The notes beneath the pieces were generated by a model. It had not been told where the DNA came from and searched no databases. It worked only from the letters and a program-made list of their open reading frames with translations. Of a stretch of DNA of 11,032 bases, positions 10,101-11,032 are shown one piece after another; the first letter of the stretch is position 1; each line of letters opens with the position of its first letter. Origin of the DNA: JANOQP01 sp044227705 (lineage in GTDB: Bacteria; Bacteroidota; Bacteroidia; Chitinophagales; Saprospiraceae); assembly GCA_044227705.1 (NCBI GenBank), contig JBGAWE010000170.1, positions 1-11,032 on the forward strand, written 5' to 3'. The translations under genes and the position numbers were made by a program.

Positions 10101-11032
10101 CCTGCGCCCGCTTCGTGCGCGGGTCGTTCGTGGTGAACGTCGTGCCGCTGCCGCTGTAAAACGAGTTGTCATAAGGCCCGTAGATGGTGCCTTTGCCCGA
10201 ATAGCCCGCGTCCGGCACACCCCGGATGCCGTAAGGCTGCCAGCCGTTTTGTGTGTTTCCAAGGAGGTAGTCGGTTTTGTAGCAATTGAAATAATCCCAT
10301 GCGCTACTCGCACTGAACATGGCTTTCCAGCCCCCGCCATTGAACGTATCGCGAGCCATCCAGCCGAAGGTGTACGGCGAGTTGTAGGCCATGAGCGGAT
10401 TGTCGTTCCGGATAAAACGCGTGCCGTCGAAGTTGACCGACGGGTTGTAGTTCACCAACAGGTCGGGGCGGTAAATGGGCTGGTCGCCCACGCTGGCCGC
10501 CGTGAGGTTGTAGCGGTTCGGCGACTGGTCAGTCCATTGCTGGATGCCCGCGCCGGAAGCAGCCGTGATGCCCGCGTTGGACTTTACCCAAAGTTGCAGG
10601 CCGCTCGCCACGCCGCCGGGCGACGGGATGAAGCGCCAGTCCCATTCGGTCGAAGCAAGGGTGTTCGGGTAGGTCGAGGAGCCGCCCGTGGCGACCGTCA
10701 AGCCCGCATTGACCGCGCCGAAAGCCGCGTCGTTGTTGTCAATGCCGTTGTCGAGGCCGTCGTCGTCGTCGTCGCCGCCGGTGAGGGCTGCGACGGTGGA
10801 GGATTGTTCGGAGTCGGTTTTTCCGTCGTCGTTCGAGTCGAGGTCGAGGTAGTCGGGCGTGTCGTCGCCGTCGGTGTCCGTCGGGGCGAGGCCGGTTGTT
10901 TGGTTGTACGCGAGCGGGATGCCCGTCGGGCCGACGGCGGTGATGGCGCCCGGCGCGACGTAGCCCGCCGTGGTTTGCGCTTCGATGTTGTCGGGGATGC
11001 CGTCGTTGTCGGTGTCGAGGTCGAATTGGTTG
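4108..11032 (-). CDS. Giant multidomain surface/adhesin-like protein, N-terminal part (5' partial, ends at an in-frame TAG)
   Basis: About 2,307 codons are open from the window edge (first full codon at 11031) to TAG at 4110-4108. The true start is outside: a TTG at 10701 is in frame, but the frame stays open upstream and encodes acidic Ca-binding repeats, so it is not a start. Domains in order: acidic repeats, LamG + companion domain twice, Trp-rich domain, two DUF11-like, two cadherin-like, one VCBS/cadherin-like sandwich, two Ig/PKD-like modules, then Ig-like modules R1-R3. Nothing looks catalytic. The family role (known for such Bacteroidota proteins, inferred here) is extracellular adhesion or matrix. 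Paired Cys per Ig module and Ca-binding loops fit an exported protein. The TAG falls in a V-E-G linker and the same array continues downstream, so this is not the natural C-terminus. Confidence 0.93.
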   Translation of the reverse strand, partial: NQFDLDTDNDGIPDNIEAQTTAGYVAPGAITAVGPTGIPLAYNQTTGLAPTDTDGDDTPDYLDLDSNDDGKTDSEQSSTVAALTGGDDDDDGLDNGIDNNDAAFGAVNAGLTVATGGSSTYPNTLASTEWDWRFIPSPGGVASGLQLWVKSNAGITAASGAGIQQWTDQSPNRYNLTAASVGDQPIYRPDLLVNYNPSVNFDGTRFIRNDNPLMAYNSPYTFGWMARDTFNGGGWKAMFSASSAWDYFNCYKTDYLLGNTQNGWQPYGIRGVPDAGYSGKGTIYGPYDNSFYSGSGTTFTTNDPRTKRAQAQVFGMSALNTASASNFSTWTDGWKDLPAWNPSQEGGPYTSFFQRFAIGSDWYGPGTTGEAEDFIGQINEFYVYNRQLSDMEMERVNTYMAIKWGVTQGQGNGHVLKNGNNVNYRATDGSLIWDGSANSGYAFNIAGIGTDRAEGLTQKQSRSVQNTNNGDMVAIGLGSIEVSNAANTATYSDDKSYLIWGDNGAATNLTMAITVAGNADITTRLNRVWKSVETGTVAQTEVRASIAGLAAFHQGKGIFLIVADDAAFTNNVQTVALDPGDSYFSGNFDFNGTKYFTFGGQTPDGPGCVGTDLKLWMKADALTSTTTNGAKLTDWTNSASTALTLVQANAAKQPVFKTNAMNFNPALDFTGGQVLTGATAGQLVFPGATDPATIVAVSTNRTNSGAWKTLVSFGGPSDYPSTHWYNDHPDMYLDATTNADNQHTVAQPLNTPTILDFSTNNLTPKDVKISVNGIASRQSFGGAGQDGSFPTGTSSNPLTIGGEADGGAEWMNGLITEAIAYNRVLSDAELRQVNTYLAIKYGITMAEDYIAGTGATLWDVGNTGGFDNDITGIGREDCSQLEQKQSKSINGDDPLVIGLKEIAADNESNSGSFANDHAFLVWGNNNGSATSTTPLPTGGACAPPGLADARMNRVWRISETANSVGKVMLNCDAPFNIGAPAYMLVGTDPAFASWESAVPCTWDGATATVAYDFAAGATKYITFAGSTALPANICSGDKLIRWWDAGWTPGAMSKSLTIDDQTFNFTFTDAGNVRYAPWYFPRVEWTWLTIGRYDQNENSPIDFKMTMTKPAREIEFKVCDIDGWAWGKDKVTITGKIGGVTVNGKYTVNKSWWSGYWITHGGSPTAPTNDFTGSIYWLDCLPPGSVNVTFDRPVDEMTISYKKDNLFDNWTVYNDLRIGDITVYCADPEPPLPVVDNVYLTKKAPAAPVFVKDTFEYAFTFTNNDCATKAVDLTDNLPAGLKWVANSVSTGLSYSSVNSYGGTTGINITNIQVPSGTSKIYISAVGNTAGTYNNQASFTVNGNTYQSDEPSLAGSANPTPVSIIDYPLPVANFTVAKSASPTTVSVGTDVEYTFTFTNNESVPLQVDFQDYLKDSLVFKAASLVSTLGGTASTYANEGSILISGMTLPVGVSTMKIKVKTDNVHATGAAPKVSPNFAVVKIPNGAAFMPTTTMSNTVNVTINGNTPPVINSDGGGVTASVNFQENTPTTTPVTTVAATDVDGNTVTYSITGGADMGKFTLDPNTGVLKFLAVPNYEAPADADGNNAYIVVVTASDGMGGTDVQTITVNVTNQNEPPVITSNGGGTSDDIYVLDGSTAVTDVDATDVDAGTIFTFSVGGPDAGAFSIDGSGVLTFSLAPDGANPADADGDNLYEVAVTVGDGAGGSDVQTLYVHVVPNLTYCGDGMSIMLIDDVQFRYTGNMTATVTLSGATDAAHDMLDVNVSGTGAMKSFTFPTLTISGAGISPATMKTILGNVSYSSTSSTSGTRMATFTINNGAPIQIAQRRIVQGNAASGSVVLTGTQTICTGGTANLVATVTGATGPFTALLSDGTTTSTVMNYASGANIPVSPTATKTFHLVSVSTPNGCVVGTMTGSPVVTVLNSLNNALAVSDASICSPAAAPIVLTVANAENGISYEVRTSGGVSLSPTVTGAGTGGDLSLTIAAVNAPASTTTYKIYATGTGCTATPMTDQLTVTVEGPVTVSTDPVSTGVCAGTNATFSVTGNAGAGGTLLYQWQEKIGAGAWTDIASATASTLTLTAPTGTMSGRQYRAKVYTTGCSAGTMSNPATLTVDGALTFTTQPASAGACSGSSVTFTGAASNAGAGTVTYQWQVRDDLLSPWVDVANGAPYSGATTASLTVNPATDVYNGKQYRLVAKTASCTAGTGSNFAVLVVEGPLSVITQPGDLTKCAGEAAAFSAVIDNNGVGTLSYQWYEKAPAGAWTLMAGQTSATLNVADVTGKNDYQYKLFASTPLCTVGIETSPATLSV
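4990..5545 (-). other. Two Bacteroidota-type Ig/PKD-like modules
   Basis: Module a (about 5545-5272) has S-V-V-L-T-G-T-Q-T-I-C-T-G-G-T-A-N-L and a second Cys in T-P-N-G-C-V-V-G. Module b (about 5268-4990) has A-V-S-D-A-S-I-C-S-P, G-I-S-Y-E-V-R-T-S-G-G, T-T-T-Y-K-I-Y-A-T-G and Cys in G-T-G-C-T-A. The first type resembles modules that often precede T9SS C-terminal domains. The second resembles the modules with a Y-x-[VL]-R core common in gliding/adhesion proteins. Each has two Cys placed to pair across the sandwich. They bridge the cadherin-like part and the Ig array. Confidence 0.65.
5548..5880 (-). other. VCBS/cadherin-associated beta-sandwich domain
   Basis: It runs from Y-C-G-D-G-M-S-I-M-L-I-D-D-V-Q-F to T-F-T-I-N-N-G-A-P. 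The pattern A-T-V-T-L-S-G, D-M-L-D-V-N-V-S-G, L-T-I-S-G-A-G-I-S, L-G-N-V-S-Y-S-S-T-S and R-M-A-T-F-T-I-N-N-G matches, from memory, the repeats seen in very large bacterial adhesins. In those, a double-Asp start is followed by a strand ending in V-x-Y-x-x-x-S and then F-x-V-N-D-G. The role is probably structural. The family name is not certain. Confidence 0.55.
5885..6528 (-). other. Two cadherin-like calcium-binding repeats
   Basis: Copy 1 (about 6528-6198) shows P-P-V-I-N-S-D, Q-E-N-T-P, A-T-D-V-D-G-N, F-T-L-D-P-N-T-G-V-L-K-F, A-D-A-D-G-N-N and T-A-S-D-G-M-G-G. Copy 2 (about 6197-5885) shows P-P-V-I-T-S-N, V-D-A-T-D-V-D-A-G, F-S-I-D-G-S-G-V-L-T-F, A-D-A-D-G-D-N and T-V-G-D-G-A-G-G. The D-x-D and D-x-D-G-D-N acidic loops are the usual Ca2+ positions of bacterial cadherin-like domains. 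Copy 2 lacks the E-N-x-P motif, which is replaced by Y-V-L-D-G-S-T. Such repeats usually stiffen adhesins in calcium. Confidence 0.85.
6535..7332 (-). other. Two tandem DUF11-like beta-sandwich domains
   Basis: Copy 1 (about 7332-6985) has V-Y-L-T-K-K-A-P, F-E-Y-A-F-T-F-T-N-N-D, V-D-L-T-D-N-L-P-A-G-L-K and a Y-N-N-Q-A-S-F-T-V-N-G ending. Copy 2 (about 6930-6535) has F-T-V-A-K-S-A-S-P, V-E-Y-T-F-T-F-T-N-N-E, V-D-F-Q-D-Y-L and the closing M-S-N-T-V-N-V-T-I. The K-x-x-x-P, Y-x-F-T-F-T-N-N and D-x-L-P-x-G-L pattern is the DUF11 / conserved-repeat type found in bacterial cell-surface stalks. The likely role is a spacer. In copy 2 the usual D-x-L-P turn is replaced by D-Y-L-K-D-S-L. Confidence 0.75.
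7340..7935 (-). other. Unassigned Trp-rich beta domain
   Basis: About 197 residues I cannot assign to a family. It contains 13 Trp, including L-I-R-W-W-D-A-G-W, V-E-W-T-W-L, D-G-W-A-W-G-K and K-S-W-W-S-G-Y-W, and three Cys (K-V-C-D-I-D, W-L-D-C-L-P, T-V-Y-C-A-D). A late segment V-T-F-D-R-P-V-D-E-M-T-I-S-Y with D-L-R-I-G-D-I-T-V resembles the closing strands of carbohydrate-binding or discoidin-like sandwiches often found in surface proteins. Clustered aromatics would suit sugar stacking, but that is inference. It sits between the LamG units and the DUF11-like pair, where a ligand-binding head would fit. Confidence 0.5.
7940..8499 (-). other. LamG companion domain, copy 2
   Basis: It follows the second N-T-Y-L-A-I-K-Y-G-I-T and repeats the copy 1 landmarks: A-T-L-W-D-V-G-N, N-D-I-T-G-I-G-R-E-D, L-E-Q-K-Q-S-K-S-I, H-A-F-L-V-W-G-N-N-N-G, M-N-R-V-W-R-I-S-E-T and K-Y-I-T-F-A-G-S. 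Function is unknown. The linker after it (P-A-N-I-C-S-G-D-K) leads straight into the Trp-rich domain. Confidence 0.7.
8500..9210 (-). other. LamG/concanavalin-like jelly-roll domain, copy 2
   Basis: The domain starts D-L-K-L-W-M-K-A-D-A-L, followed by L-T-D-W-T-N-S-A and N-F-N-P-A-L-D-F-T-G-G. It then has G-A-W-K-T-L-V-S-F-G-G, V-K-I-S-V-N-G-I-A-S, and a close of I-T-E-A-I-A-Y-N-R-V-L-S-D-A-E-L and N-T-Y-L-A-I-K-Y-G-I-T. It is shorter and closer to the usual LamG pattern than copy 1. The order LamG-companion-LamG-companion indicates duplication of a two-domain unit. The copies are strongly diverged in sequence, so the duplication is old or both were acquired separately. Confidence 0.82.
9230..9810 (-). 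other. LamG companion domain, copy 1
   Basis: Directly after N-T-Y-M-A-I-K-W-G-V-T comes D-G-S-L-I-W-D-G, then F-N-I-A-G-I-G-T-D-R, L-T-Q-K-Q-S-R-S-V, K-S-Y-L-I-W-G-D-N-G and L-N-R-V-W-K-S-V-E-T-G. It closes with K-Y-F-T-F-G-G-Q-T. This is a recurrent uncharacterised domain that follows LamG-like domains in Bacteroidota. I believe Pfam labels it DUF8202, but I cannot check that. Its function is unknown and a beta-sandwich fold is likely. It pairs with copy 2 at 8499-7940. Confidence 0.7.
9811..10620 (-). other. LamG/concanavalin-like jelly-roll domain, copy 1
   Basis: The domain begins G-L-Q-L-W-V-K-S-N-A-G and continues I-Q-Q-W-T-D-Q-S-P-N-R-Y, N-P-S-V-N-F-D-G-T-R-F, and ends I-N-E-F-Y-V-Y-N-R-Q-L-S-D and N-T-Y-M-A-I-K-W-G-V-T. 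These are hallmark segments of the LamG-like domain common in Bacteroidota cell-surface proteins. It likely binds glycan or another surface ligand (family knowledge). The region between the F-D-G and Y-N-R-Q motifs has a long Gly/Tyr/Trp-rich insertion (Y-G-I-R-G-V-P-D-A-G-Y and W-T-D-G-W-K-D-L-P-A-W) absent from copy 2. The ligand cannot be read from sequence. Confidence 0.8.
10725..11031 (-). other. Acidic thrombospondin-3-like calcium-binding repeats
   Basis: The in-frame translation shows DTDNDGIPD near 11016, DTDGDDTPDYLDLDSNDDGK near 10880-10820 and GGDDDDDGLDNGIDNND near 10780-10730. The D-x-D-x-D-G-x-x-D spacing is typical of TSP3-type Ca2+ loops that sit as a stiff, calcium-dependent stalk in large secreted Bacteroidota proteins. 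Five consecutive Asp are encoded by a pure GAC run (GTC x5 on the plus strand at 10759-10773). The array starts before the window edge. This stretch shows that the frame continues upstream of the TTG at 10701. Confidence 0.85.

Noticed and set aside
10699..10701. TTG as start of the large minus-strand gene
   Set aside because: The frame is open upstream to the window edge and encodes recognisable acidic Ca-binding repeats in register, and no ribosome-binding site is evident.
10759..10773. Triplet run (GTC)5 as a phase-variation tract
   Set aside because: Five copies are short and length changes would be in frame. It simply encodes Asp in a Ca-binding repeat.

Overview
The whole window is one giant protein gene read on the minus strand. 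It enters from beyond position 11032 (5' end and true start not in the window) and leaves past position 1 (3' end and stop not in the window). It carries well over 3,600 codons here. I see no other gene, RNA gene, promoter, terminator, mobile element, CRISPR array or intergenic stretch. The long plus-strand open frames are antisense shadows of a GC-rich, repeat-rich gene.

The organism is most likely a GC-rich member of the Bacteroidota, probably of the Saprospiraceae/Lewinella type. This is inferred from architecture: acidic DTDxDGxPD calcium-binding repeats, then two LamG-like jelly-roll domains ending in N-T-Y-x-A-I-K-[YW]-G-[IV]-T, each with the companion domain that usually follows it in that group, then DUF11-like, cadherin-like and Cys-paired Ig-like modules. 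Such proteins are usually exported adhesins or matrix proteins, often through the type IX system. The signal peptide and the C-terminal sorting domain that would show this lie outside the window.

Domain order from the N-terminal side (high coordinate) to the C-terminal side is as follows. Acidic Ca-binding repeats lie at 11031-10725. LamG 1 with companion domain lies at 10620-9230, and LamG 2 with companion domain at 9210-7940. A Trp-rich unassigned domain lies at 7935-7340. Two DUF11-like domains lie at 7332-6535, and two cadherin-like domains at 6528-5885. A VCBS/cadherin-like sandwich with a D-D-V-Q start lies at 5880-5548. Two Bacteroidota-type Ig/PKD-like modules lie at 5545-4990. An array of Ig-like modules of about 94-102 residues (R1-R12) lies at 4987-1439. 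A seven-blade NHL-like beta-propeller lies at 1438-520. The Ig-like array then resumes (R13 and partial R14) at 493-1.

The gene is broken in one small place. A TAG at 4110-4108 replaces the GAG expected in the conserved V-E-G linker. Between about 3807 and 3688 small deletions move the reading frame twice. Flanking these 420 bases, about 2,307 codons upstream and 1,229 codons downstream are fully open and keep strong domain conservation. Local sequence or assembly error, or a very recent inactivation, therefore fits better than an old pseudogene. No multi-gene system is visible. The points worth a second look are the clustered lesions, the propeller set inside an Ig array, the Trp-rich orphan domain, and the DNA-level repeat homogenisation.
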